A stretch of DNA of 64,000 nt from an uncultured Dehalococcoidia bacterium (GTDB lineage Bacteria > Chloroflexota > Dehalococcoidia > Lucifugimonadales > Australimonadaceae). Below are positions 25,574-32,665 of the stretch, piece after piece. Position 1 is the stretch's first letter; each line of letters starts with the position of its first letter. The translations under genes were made by a program, and so were the position numbers. The DNA lies in contig OY282355.1 of assembly GCA_958295525.1 (NCBI GenBank), positions 2,413,931-2,477,930 on the forward strand. The letters are read 5' to 3'. The notes under the pieces are model-generated. The model searched no databases and had not been told where the DNA came from. It saw only the letters and a program-made list of their open reading frames with translations.

Positions 25574-25603
25574 TTGCGCGAATTTTGCTATTGCGCGAAT
25601 TAT
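25574..25603 (+). repeat. Short direct repeat (ATTGCGCGAATT) in a promoter region
   Basis: Two copies of ATTGCGCGAATT lie 18 bases apart, in an AT-rich island just after ispE and upstream of the promoter of the secreted triplet. They could be a protein-binding site. On sequence alone this is only a pattern. Confidence 0.4.
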
Positions 25604-25657
25604 GTTGTATGCTACGCGCCGCGCGCCGCCGGTTTGGAAGGTCCGGTGGCGCAAGGC

Positions 25658-25685
25658 TTGACATACGCCCGATATTCCGTATAGT
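25658..25685 (+). promoter_or_regulatory. Strong promoter of the secreted-protein triplet
   Basis: Consensus TTGACA (25658-25663), 16 bases, TATAGT (25680-25685). The leader of about 65 nucleotides contains an arm pair CCTGCG/CGCAGG enclosing G/C-rich sequence before GAGGAGG and the start codon. It is one of the best promoters in the window and implies high expression. Confidence 0.7.
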
Positions 25686-25755
25686 CTCTGCGCCGCGCCT
25701 GCGGGCAACCCCACGGGGCCTTACGGCGGGCGCAGGGTTATTGAGGAGGAAAGCC

Positions 25756-26289
25756 GTGATCCGAACGCATTCGTTGCTTACGCCGAGGTTCGCGTTGGTC
25801 TGGGTGGCCGCCGCTCTCTTGCTGGGGCTCGCCATCGCAGCCGCGCTCTCCAACGACAGAGGGAACGTCCGCGCCGACGGCCACGTCACCGGGGCCGAGA
25901 CCCTCGTGGTGACGCCGTCCGAGGCGGACTTCCAGCCGGGGCTCCGCAGTTCCCCGACATCCGTCTGGGTGTACGGCTCCGGCTTCACCCCCGGCGCGAG
26001 CGTCCTCGTGCTCATCGCCGACCAGCGGGGAGTCGCCACGGATATCGGGGCGCTTTCCGGCATTGACGTCGCCGCCAACGACGACGGCGCATTCGGATTC
26101 GAGTGGACGTTCGGTCGCTTCTCCCGCTCCGGCGTCGGCGGCGAGGGAATGCAATCCGTCCGCGCCGTGGACGCGGGCTCGTTCGACGAACTGGCCACCG
26201 CCCCCCTCGCCCTTTGCAACCTGACACGCAACGCCGACCTCGAAGAAGGGGCCGACCCCGCGGAAGTTCCGGGCCACTGCTCCGCCTAA
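25756..26289 (+). CDS. Secreted triplet protein 1, unknown family
   Basis: A 177-residue exported or membrane-anchored protein starting at GTG 25756, with GAGGAGG before it. The N-terminus has a basic start and a hydrophobic helix (about residues 12-31), then RADGHVTGAETLVVTP. The body is a beta-rich domain with VYGSGFTPGASVLVLIAD (about 75-92), NDDGAFGFEWTFGRFSR and a final LALCNL...HCSA with cysteines at 154 and 175. The same pattern recurs in the next two genes. GSGFxPG followed by strand-rich sequence looks like an immunoglobulin-like or IPT-type fold. I do not recognise the family. Confidence 0.8.
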   Translation: MIRTHSLLTPRFALVWVAAALLLGLAIAAALSNDRGNVRADGHVTGAETLVVTPSEADFQPGLRSSPTSVWVYGSGFTPGASVLVLIADQRGVATDIGALSGIDVAANDDGAFGFEWTFGRFSRSGVGGEGMQSVRAVDAGSFDELATAPLALCNLTRNADLEEGADPAEVPGHCSA

Positions 26290-26329
26290 CGGCGCAGGGC
26301 TTCGCAAACACGCCGAGTAGGAGGACTCA

Positions 26330-26911
26330 GTGATAGGCGCTACGACAATGACCAAACGGGCGGCCTCCATCTGGATCGCCGCAGGGCTCTTCGCCGGCCT
26401 CGTCTTGGCCGTCGCGCTCTCCGCAGTGCAGGGCGCGCGGGCGGACGGCCACGTCACCGGCACGGAGAGCATCGTCCTCTCCCAGACGGAAGTGAACTTC
26501 GAGCCCGGCGCGAGCCGCTCGGGAGAAGAGGTTTGGATCCGCGGCTCCGGCTTCACCCCCGGCATGCAGATAGACCTCCTCGTCGCGGACTTCCAGGGCG
26601 CGCTCTACATCCTGAGCAATTGCCGCTGGGGCAGCGACGGGCAATGCGACCCGGCCCGCTACCGCGACGGCGCGGGAAGCGTCTGGCCGCTCATCGTCAA
26701 CGATGACGGCGCGTTCGCCACCAAGTGGCGGCTTGGCCGCTTCACCCGCGCCAACGTCGGCGCGGAGCGGCTCGCGACCGTATGGGCGGCGGACGCGGCC
26801 AGTTACGACTTCCTCGCCAGCGCGCCGATAGCCCTTTGCAACTTGGAACGCAACGCCGATCTCGAAGAAGGGGCCGACCCCGTCGAAGTCCCCGACTACT
26901 GCTCGGCGTAA
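26330..26911 (+). CDS. Secreted triplet protein 2, unknown family
   Basis: A 193-residue paralogue of the preceding gene, 40 bases downstream, with TAGGAGG before GTG 26330. It keeps the N-terminal hydrophobic helix, RADGHVTGTESIVLS, the IRGSGFTPGMQIDLLVAD core, NDDGAFATKW then LGRFTR, and a near-identical C-terminus with cysteines at about 170 and 191. It differs by an insertion in the middle that contains two extra cysteines (NCRWGSDGQCDP), probably a second disulfide loop. ATG 26348 is an alternative start that would still include the hydrophobic helix. Confidence 0.8.
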   Translation: MIGATTMTKRAASIWIAAGLFAGLVLAVALSAVQGARADGHVTGTESIVLSQTEVNFEPGASRSGEEVWIRGSGFTPGMQIDLLVADFQGALYILSNCRWGSDGQCDPARYRDGAGSVWPLIVNDDGAFATKWRLGRFTRANVGAERLATVWAADAASYDFLASAPIALCNLERNADLEEGADPVEVPDYCSA

Positions 26912-26942
26912 GAACCGCTAGGTCCATAGGAGGTACTACATC

Positions 26943-27860
26943 GTGACGCACGCAATCGCAAAGCGCCCCCGGGCCGTGGTTCTCACGCTGATCGTGGCGG
27001 GTCTGCTGCTCGGGCTCATCGCAGGCAACGCCTTCCTCACCTCGAGGCAGGCGTCCGCCGACGGCCACCTCTCCGGTTTGGAGAACGTGGTCGTGGGCGA
27101 CCAGGTCGTTGACCACGAACTCGGCAGGCGGACGTCCCGCGAGACGGTCCGCATCTGGGGATCCGGTTTCGCTCCCGGGCAGGAGGTCATCCTGCTGGTG
27201 AACGACGGCCCCGGAACGCCGTCGGACATCACGAACTACGTGAGCAACAGGAGCGCGAACAACACGCTCGTCGCCAACGACCAGGGCGCGTGGACGTCCG
27301 TCTGGACGCTCGGCCGCTTCACGCGGCAACGCTCCGGCATCGGCCCCGGCGACGGCGACGTCGAGCGGGTGCGCTCCCTGAGCGTCATTGATCCCGGAAC
27401 GTTCGACGTTGTCGCATCCACCCCGCTCGCGTTCTGCCGCGTAACCGACCGCGCGAACGAGGTCGCCGCGGGCGTCGAGGCCGCCGAGGCCGTCGCCGCC
27501 GGGCATCAAGAGACGATTGACGGCCTGACCGCCTCTATGGAGGAAACGCAGGCGTCCATCGAGGAGCAGCAGGCGGCGCTGGCCGAGTTCCGCGCCAACG
27601 TGGTTCCGGATCTGCCCGATAGGCCGGTCAACGTGACCGACGCGGCTTGGGGGCTGGCCACCCGGTTCTACGCGGGACTGAAGGCCGCCGAAGACGCGCA
27701 AATCGCGGAGATGGAGGCGGGCATCGCGGAGGCGCAGGACAGCCTCTCGTCTATGCAAGACGACCTCGCGGCCGCGATGGCGGCTCTGGAGGGCGCGATG
27801 GCCGACATCGAGACGGCGAAGGCGGTCGTGATCGAGCCCCCGGCGCACTGCCCGGCGTAA
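26943..27860 (+). CDS. Secreted triplet protein 3 with coiled-coil hairpin, unknown family
   Basis: A 305-residue paralogue, 31 bases after the second gene, starting at GTG 26943. The first 165 residues follow the same plan: hydrophobic helix 11-30, SADGHLSGLENV, WGSGFAPGQEVILLVND, WTLGRFTR, then C165. The paralogues have 20 residues between the two C-terminal cysteines; this protein has 137 (C165 to C303). These form two long heptad-like helices (about 170-222 and 242-295), broken by a Pro-rich turn and VTDAAWGLATRF. The result looks like an antiparallel coiled-coil hairpin closed by a disulfide at its base. Confidence 0.8.
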   Translation: MTHAIAKRPRAVVLTLIVAGLLLGLIAGNAFLTSRQASADGHLSGLENVVVGDQVVDHELGRRTSRETVRIWGSGFAPGQEVILLVNDGPGTPSDITNYVSNRSANNTLVANDQGAWTSVWTLGRFTRQRSGIGPGDGDVERVRSLSVIDPGTFDVVASTPLAFCRVTDRANEVAAGVEAAEAVAAGHQETIDGLTASMEETQASIEEQQAALAEFRANVVPDLPDRPVNVTDAAWGLATRFYAGLKAAEDAQIAEMEAGIAEAQDSLSSMQDDLAAAMAALEGAMADIETAKAVVIEPPAHCPA

Positions 27861-27884
27861 CCCAACGCCAAAAGCGAACGTGAG

Positions 27885-27920
27885 AGAAGGCCATCCGGCG
27901 CCGCCGGATGGCCTTCTTGT
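27885..27920 (+). terminator. Intrinsic terminator after the secreted triplet
   Basis: AAGGCCATCCGGC (27887-27899) pairs with GCCGGATGGCCTT (27903-27915) around a three-base loop; TCTTGTTT follows. It closes the three-gene unit. Confidence 0.88.
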
Positions 27921-27955
27921 TTGGGACGCGGCGGGGGGCTTCTCTTTCCCTATCG

Positions 27956-27961
27956 TATAAT
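27956..27961 (+). promoter_or_regulatory. -10 element TATAAT for the DUF2442/DUF4160 pair
   Basis: Consensus TATAAT lies only 16 bases before ATG 27978, so the transcript would have a leader of about ten bases that includes GGAGG. No clear -35 is seen. Confidence 0.5.
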
Positions 27962-27977
27962 GGAGACGGAGGCGCGG

Positions 27978-28283
27978 ATGAGCAAACAAGCGATTCCCCG
28001 GTTGCTGGAGGCGGAAGCCCGCGAAGGCTGCCGCCTGTGGCTCCGCTACGCCGACGGAGCGTCCGGCGAAGTGGACCTGTCTTCCCTCGCAGGGCAAGGC
28101 GTTTTCGCCGCGTGGAACGACCGCAATTTCTTCGCGACCGCCCGCCTCGCGCCCGAGGGCGCGGTCGTCTGGGGCGACGACGAGCGCATAGACGCTTGCC
28201 CCGACGCGCTGTATATGCGGCTCACCGGCAAGACGCCCGAGGAACTGATGCCTGCCGCCCGCAAGCCGCTTGCCTATGCCTGA
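27978..28283 (+). CDS. DUF2442 domain protein
   Basis: A 101-residue protein. The core, RLWLRYADGASGEVDLSSL followed by GVFAAWND..FF, is the DUF2442 pattern, in which a short beta-rich domain reads out a strand-turn motif around an acidic residue (VVWGDDERIDACPDALYMRL). ATG 27978 with GGAGG upstream is used; the frame extends further upstream without support. It overlaps the DUF4160 gene by eight bases. The two domains commonly occur as adjacent genes and have been suspected to form toxin-antitoxin-like pairs. That is inference here. Confidence 0.8.
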   Translation: MSKQAIPRLLEAEAREGCRLWLRYADGASGEVDLSSLAGQGVFAAWNDRNFFATARLAPEGAVVWGDDERIDACPDALYMRLTGKTPEELMPAARKPLAYA

Positions 28284-28536
28284 GATCGCGCGGTTCTACG
28301 GAATCATCATTCGCATGCATTTCGTTGATCACGCTCCGCCGCATTTCCACGCGCTCTATCAGGGCGCTAACGCCGCGATAGACCTTGAGCGGCTCGTAAT
28401 CTTGGACGGATGGCTTCCCAAGCGCGCGTTAGGCCTCGTGAACGAATGGGCGTCCCTCCACCAAGAGGAACTACGGCAAGCGTGGGAACGCAGAGAGCGC
28501 GGACAACCCGTAGGCTCAATTGACCCGCTTCCCTGA
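28276..28536 (+). CDS. DUF4160 domain protein
   Basis: An 86-residue protein with the family signature: PEIARFYGIIIRMHFVDH (residues 2-19), then the histidine-rich PPHFHALYQG (about 21-30), and a C-terminal helix with NEWASLHQEELRQAWE. The conserved H-x(5)-H-x-H pattern could bind metal or be catalytic. It is translated from within the end of the DUF2442 gene. Function is unknown. The partner arrangement favours a two-component module, but neither toxicity nor binding can be read from the sequence. Confidence 0.82.
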   Translation: MPEIARFYGIIIRMHFVDHAPPHFHALYQGANAAIDLERLVILDGWLPKRALGLVNEWASLHQEELRQAWERRERGQPVGSIDPLP

Positions 28537-28563
28537 TCCGCTCCGCCGCCCGCGCTTGCCGGA

Positions 28564-28583
28564 ATTCCCGCCTACGCGGGAAT
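28564..28583. repeat. dRS3-like palindrome copy
   Basis: A perfect ATTCCC-N8-GGGAAT copy followed by GACG, between the DUF4160 gene and the first MFS gene. Confidence 0.85.
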
Positions 28584-28608
28584 GACGAGGCAAGGGGGGC
28601 ACCTCGCC

Positions 28609-28622
28609 GCGCGTGATAAGGT
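28609..28622 (+). promoter_or_regulatory. Conserved element before MFS gene 1 (GCGCGTGATAAGGT)
   Basis: This 14-mer matches the sequence at 34531-34544 before the second MFS gene at 13 of 14 positions, at a similar distance from the ATG (14 versus 9 bases). It may be a -10 region or a regulator site shared by the two paralogues. Confidence 0.4.
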
Positions 28623-28636
28623 TGCGGCGTGACCGG

Positions 28637-29938
28637 ATGACGACTCCGCAGCCCCGCATATCGCGCCTCTGGCCGTTCCGCCGCGTCTACTACGGCTGGG
28701 CGGTGATGGCCGCCAGCATGCTCGCGGCGGCGGCGAGCGTTCCGATGCAGGGGCCAATTATGGGCGTCTTTCTGCGCCCGATACAGGACGAGTTGGGCTG
28801 GTCGGCCACCTCCATCAGCGTGGGCTTCGCCATCGGATCGGGCATGGGCGGGGTCTGCTCCGTGTGGGTGGGGAAGGCGCTCGACCGGCGAGGCGCGCGC
28901 GGCGTAATGGTCGTCTCCGGGATGATTCTCGTCGGCTGCATGGCCGGGCTCGCGGCGATGACGCAGGCATGGCACTTCTGGGGGCTGTTCGGCCTGGCGC
29001 GGGGGACGGCGGCGGCGGGAGCGCAACTCGGCACGATGGTCGCCCTCGCCTCGTGGTTCGTGCGGAAGCGCGGGCGGGTCGTCGGGCTGCTCGGCGTCGG
29101 CCAGCGGACGGGGCAGGCGCTGATGCCCATCCCCATTGCGCTGATGATCGCCTACTTCGGCTGGCGCGAGGCGTGGCTCGCCCTCGCCGGCTTCGCCTTC
29201 CTCTCGCTGGTTCTGCCCAGCGCCGCCTATATGCGCCGGCGCCCCGAGGACTACGGCCTTCTGCCCGACGGCCAGCAGCCCGTGTCGGAGGTTCGCATCG
29301 GCGAGGCGTCGGAGTCGGCGGGCGAGACGTTGTGGAGCCTCGCCGAGGCGAAGCGCACCCGCACGCTTTGGGCGCTCATCGTCGGGCAGGCCGCCGTCGT
29401 GCTCGCCGTCAACGCCACGAATCTCCACATCACCGCGAGTTTCCGAGACAAGGGGCTGTCGCAAGCGGCGGCGGTCAACGCGCTGACGATCTATCTGGTC
29501 GTCGCCGCGCTGTCCGTGTTCGGCTGGGGGCTCGTGATGGAGCGCGTCCACACGCGCTACTTGGCCATAACCGCCGCCGCGCTCTTCTGCGTCTCGATGG
29601 GGCTGGCGACTATCGCGTCGTCGTTTGCGATGGCCGCGCTGTTCAGCGTTGCGTTCGGCTCCGCGCTCGGCGTGTGGACGGTCGTCAGCCGTATGCTGTT
29701 CGCCAACTACTTCGGCAGGCGTTCGTTCGGCGCGATACGAGGGTTCGCCGCGCCGATTATGTCCGGCGTGAGCATGATCGGCCCGATCTTCGCCGGACGG
29801 ATATGGGACGCGACGGGGAGTTACGACGCGGCGTTCGCGACGTTCGCGGGCGTGTTCGTCGTGGCGTTCGGCGCGTTCGCGCTCGCCGCGCCCGTCCGCA
29901 AGCCTGATGCGGATGCGGCCCTAGCCCTCCGCCGTTAG
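28637..29938 (+). CDS. MFS transporter (OFA/monocarboxylate-like), paralogue 1
   Basis: A 433-residue major-facilitator protein with twelve predicted helices. The first begins YYGWAVMAASMLAAAASVP, the loop between helices 2 and 3 reads VGKALDRRGARGVM (the GxLxDRxGxR motif), and the central loop has RRRPEDYGLLPDG. This pattern is common in oxalate/formate-like and monocarboxylate carriers of catabolic loci. GTG 28613 is an alternative start. It is closely related to the MFS protein at 34.6 kb. The substrate is unknown, perhaps an organic acid or aromatic acid. Confidence 0.85.
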   Translation: MTTPQPRISRLWPFRRVYYGWAVMAASMLAAAASVPMQGPIMGVFLRPIQDELGWSATSISVGFAIGSGMGGVCSVWVGKALDRRGARGVMVVSGMILVGCMAGLAAMTQAWHFWGLFGLARGTAAAGAQLGTMVALASWFVRKRGRVVGLLGVGQRTGQALMPIPIALMIAYFGWREAWLALAGFAFLSLVLPSAAYMRRRPEDYGLLPDGQQPVSEVRIGEASESAGETLWSLAEAKRTRTLWALIVGQAAVVLAVNATNLHITASFRDKGLSQAAAVNALTIYLVVAALSVFGWGLVMERVHTRYLAITAAALFCVSMGLATIASSFAMAALFSVAFGSALGVWTVVSRMLFANYFGRRSFGAIRGFAAPIMSGVSMIGPIFAGRIWDATGSYDAAFATFAGVFVVAFGAFALAAPVRKPDADAALALRR

Positions 29939-29975
29939 GGGCGCCGCCCCGCTTGCCGACGCGCTCCGGCGCGAG

Positions 29976-30002
29976 CCGCTCGACGTCGGGACGTCGGAGC
30001 GG
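29976..30002. terminator. Hairpin between convergent MFS and amidase genes
   Basis: CCGCTCGACGTC (29976-29987) pairs with GACGTCGGAGCGG (29990-30002) with one bulged base and a very short loop. There is no T-run, but the position between two stop codons suggests a shared terminator. Confidence 0.5.
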
Positions 30003-30006
30003 CGGA

Positions 30007-31422
30007 TTACGCGGCGGCCTCCTCCAGCGGAGGGCGGCGCTCGTGCCAGTCAACGCGGCTCTGGTAGGCGCGGCCCACGCGGAAGAGCGTATTCTCCGCG
30101 AAGGGGCGGGCGGCGAGTTGCGCGCTGAGGGGCAGCCCGCCCTCCGTGAAGCCGCAGGGCACGGCCATCGCGGGCACGCCAGAGAGGTTGAACGGGCTGC
30201 GGTGCGAGCGTATGCCGAAGAACTGCGCCATCACCGCCTCTTTGGAGGTGAGCCCCGTCTCCGTCGGGATGGGGGGCGCGCCCGCCGGTTGCGCGGGAGT
30301 GACGAGAACGTCGAACCGCCCCAGTTCGCGCATTACGTGGCGGCGCATCAGAGAGCGGAAGCGCAGCAGTTTCGCGTAGACCGCCCCGGGGACGAGGCTC
30401 GCGGCCATCAGCCTGCGCCGCGTTGCGAAGTCGTAGTCCGCCGCCCGCTCGCGCAGCCACTTCCGGTGCGTGTGGGCCGCCTCGACGTCCGACAGCGTGT
30501 TGGCGATCAACCCTCCGCGCTCGAAGAGGGGCAGCGATGCGTCGCCGACGCTTGCGCCCGCGTCCGTCAGGACGCCCATCGCCGCGTCGAGGGCGGCGGC
30601 GGCCTCCGGGCTCGCCATGCCGTTTTCGACGCTCTCGCGCACGACGCCGATCCGCATGCCCTGCAGGTCGTCGTTCGGCTCGAACGGCGCGACCGGGCGT
30701 TTGGACGTGTACGGGTCTTTCGGATCGCTGCCCGCGATGACCTGATGGAGCATCGCCGCGTCGTCGACCGTCTTGGTCATCGGGCCGATGGTGTCCATAA
30801 ACCACGCCATAGGGAACGCGCCGTGGCGGCTGACGGCTCCCCAGGTCGGGCGCAGCCCCACGATGCCGCACCATCCCGCCGGGCCGCGTATGGAGCCCGC
30901 CGTGTCGCCGCCGAGCGCCGCCGCGCAAAGCGACGCCGCGACCGCCACGCCGGAGCCGCTGCTGGACTGCCCCGCCTGCCGCGTCTCGTCCCACGGGTTG
31001 CGCGGGACGCCGAAGGGATGCTGCACGTTGCCGCCCAGCGCGTACTCGCTGAGGTTGAGTTTGCCGAGCAGCACGGCGCCGGCGCTCCGAAGGCGGGCGA
31101 CCGCCGTCGCGTCCTCCTCCGCGACGTAGTCCACGATGTTGCCGCCAAGCGTCGTCCGCACGCCTTTCGCGTCGAACTGGTCTTTCACGGCGACGGGGAG
31201 GCCGTGCAAGGGGCCGCGGCCGCCGCCGCGCGCGAGTTCTGCTTCGGCCTCGCGGGCCGCCCGCAGCGCGCCCTCCTCGTCCAGCGTGATGTAGGCGTTG
31301 AGCCGCGCGAAACGCTTGGCGCGCGCCAGGAACGCCTCGGTCAACTCCACCGGCGAAACGTCGCGCGACGCGAGCATCCCCGCCAGTTCCGTCGCGGAGC
31401 GGAGCGTGAGATCATCCGGCAT
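30007..31422 (-). CDS. Amidase signature family protein
   Basis: A 471-residue serine amidase. The Ser-cisSer-Lys triad can be placed at K80 (GLPVAVKD), cis-Ser about 154 in AGQSSSGSGVAVAA, and nucleophile Ser177 in GGDTAGSIRGPA. The order and length fit the AS family that includes GatA, AtzE and many aryl or alkyl amidases. A 70-residue GatC-like gene directly upstream overlaps it by 11 bases, as with AtzE/AtzG. GatB is absent, so this is probably a catabolic amidase rather than the Glu-tRNA amidotransferase. The substrate is unknown. Confidence 0.9.
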   Translation of the reverse strand: MPDDLTLRSATELAGMLASRDVSPVELTEAFLARAKRFARLNAYITLDEEGALRAAREAEAELARGGGRGPLHGLPVAVKDQFDAKGVRTTLGGNIVDYVAEEDATAVARLRSAGAVLLGKLNLSEYALGGNVQHPFGVPRNPWDETRQAGQSSSGSGVAVAASLCAAALGGDTAGSIRGPAGWCGIVGLRPTWGAVSRHGAFPMAWFMDTIGPMTKTVDDAAMLHQVIAGSDPKDPYTSKRPVAPFEPNDDLQGMRIGVVRESVENGMASPEAAAALDAAMGVLTDAGASVGDASLPLFERGGLIANTLSDVEAAHTHRKWLRERAADYDFATRRRLMAASLVPGAVYAKLLRFRSLMRRHVMRELGRFDVLVTPAQPAGAPPIPTETGLTSKEAVMAQFFGIRSHRSPFNLSGVPAMAVPCGFTEGGLPLSAQLAARPFAENTLFRVGRAYQSRVDWHERRPPLEEAAA

Positions 31423-31624
31423 CGCCGTGCTCCTCTCCCTCCGCCGTGAGCCAAAAGACGGGAATGGGGTCTATCGCGTCGGCTTCGGGGTCTTCCAGCG
31501 CGGCGGCGGCCTCGTTGATCGCGTTCACGCGGTGCGTGATCTCGTCGAGGTCGACCGCGTCGAGCGGCGCGAGGTCGAGGGCGCGCAGCAGCGAGCGCGT
31601 TTCGTCGGCGGTCAGATCGGGCAT
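31412..31624 (-). CDS. AtzG/GatC-like small partner of the amidase
   Basis: A 70-residue protein with a helical N-terminus (TADETRSLLRALDLAPLD), the HRVNAINEAAAALEDPEADAI helix and linker, and a C-terminal DPIPVFW-like extended stretch. This is the pattern of GatC and its relative AtzG, which wrap around and stabilise an amidase subunit. It overlaps the amidase gene by 11 bases in a different frame, so the two products are made together. It was named from context as much as from sequence. Confidence 0.7.
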   Translation of the reverse strand: MPDLTADETRSLLRALDLAPLDAVDLDEITHRVNAINEAAAALEDPEADAIDPIPVFWLTAEGEEHGDAG

Positions 31625-31678
31625 AGCGGCCTCCCGGCGCGCATTGTAGCGTTTCGGCGCGCCAGCGGGCCCCCACGC

Positions 31679-32542
31679 CTACCCGCCGAGGAAGGCGTCC
31701 CGCCAAGCGTTGTAGCGGGCGCTCCCGAGCGCCGCGGCCGTCATCGCCGGCTCGGGTTCCCGGTCCGCCAATTCGGACGCCGCGAGGCCCCGCGCCTGAT
31801 GCTCGAGCGACTCGTAGATCGTTCGGATGGTCTGGGTGTACGTTCCGTGCCCGCGCAAAACGAATTTGACGCCGTAGCGGGCGAGGAGGCCGTCGCCGAG
31901 CGATTCCGGCGTGCTGCCGAGCATCAACGGAAGGCTCGTCACGGAGCGGACGGCTTGAAGGTGGGCTTCCTCGCGCACGCCCATCAGAAAGACGCCGTCC
32001 ACTCCCGTCTCCGCGTAGGCGGCGGCGCGCTCCACCGCGTCGTCGAGGCTCGCGGCCTGCAGCGCGTGCGAGCGCCCGAAAAGCACGGTCGCCGGATCTT
32101 GCCGCGCCGCGACGGCCGCGCGGAGTTTGTCCGTCATTTCGCCGATGGGGATGAGTTCCTCTTTGCCGCCGGAGCCGTAGCGGCTGGGGAGCGCAGTGTC
32201 TTCTATGGTCATTGCGCTCGCGCCGGCGTCCTCCAGTTCGCGCACCGTCCGCATCACGTTGAGCGCGTTGCCGTAGCCGTGGTCGGCGTCGACGATCTGG
32301 CTGATGTCGGACGCGCGGGTGATGCGGCGCACTTGCCCCGCGAGTTCCGTGAGCGTCATCACGGCGACGTCGGGCGCGCCGAGGATCACGGCGCTTGCGA
32401 TGGAGCCGCCGAGCATGCCGACCTCGAAGCCGAGCGCGAAGGCGATGCGGGACGAGACGGCGTCGAACACCGAGGCGGGGCGCATGCACGCATCGCTTTG
32501 GAGATAGCCGCGCAAGCGGCGGCGGCGGTCGGTCGGCAGCAT
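31679..32542 (-). CDS. Isocitrate lyase/PEP mutase superfamily protein, oxaloacetate decarboxylase-like
   Basis: A 287-residue TIM-barrel enzyme. PASVFDAVSSRIAFALGFE at the N-terminus, DADHGYGNALNVMRTV in the middle (metal and substrate residues) and AMTIEDTALPSRYG match the subgroup typified by Pseudomonas PA4872, an oxaloacetate decarboxylase. The KKCGH-type cysteine motif of isocitrate lyase is absent, consistent with that subgroup. ATG 32542 is chosen; the frame runs on upstream through the ABC gene on the other strand, which is spurious. It diverges from the ABC transporter genes. Confidence 0.85.
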   Translation of the reverse strand: MLPTDRRRRLRGYLQSDACMRPASVFDAVSSRIAFALGFEVGMLGGSIASAVILGAPDVAVMTLTELAGQVRRITRASDISQIVDADHGYGNALNVMRTVRELEDAGASAMTIEDTALPSRYGSGGKEELIPIGEMTDKLRAAVAARQDPATVLFGRSHALQAASLDDAVERAAAYAETGVDGVFLMGVREEAHLQAVRSVTSLPLMLGSTPESLGDGLLARYGVKFVLRGHGTYTQTIRTIYESLEHQARGLAASELADREPEPAMTAAALGSARYNAWRDAFLGG

Positions 32543-32665
32543 ACGGAAGACTCCTGTGCGACAGCAGGCCGTTGCGCGTTCGCAAGGGCGGCCGGTAGGT
32601 TGTGCCTGCTGATGATAGCGCAGGGCGAAGCGTTGCGTAGTATCCTCGGAAAGGATGGAGAGGGA

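Noticed and set aside
25686-25755. Leader of the secreted triplet as a known riboswitch (for example cyclic di-GMP or fluoride)
   Set aside because: It has a possible stem, but the conserved core of these classes is not there.
24723-26231. 502-residue minus-strand frame across ispE and secreted protein 1
   Set aside because: Antisense to two real genes; not supported by a ribosome-binding site or motif.
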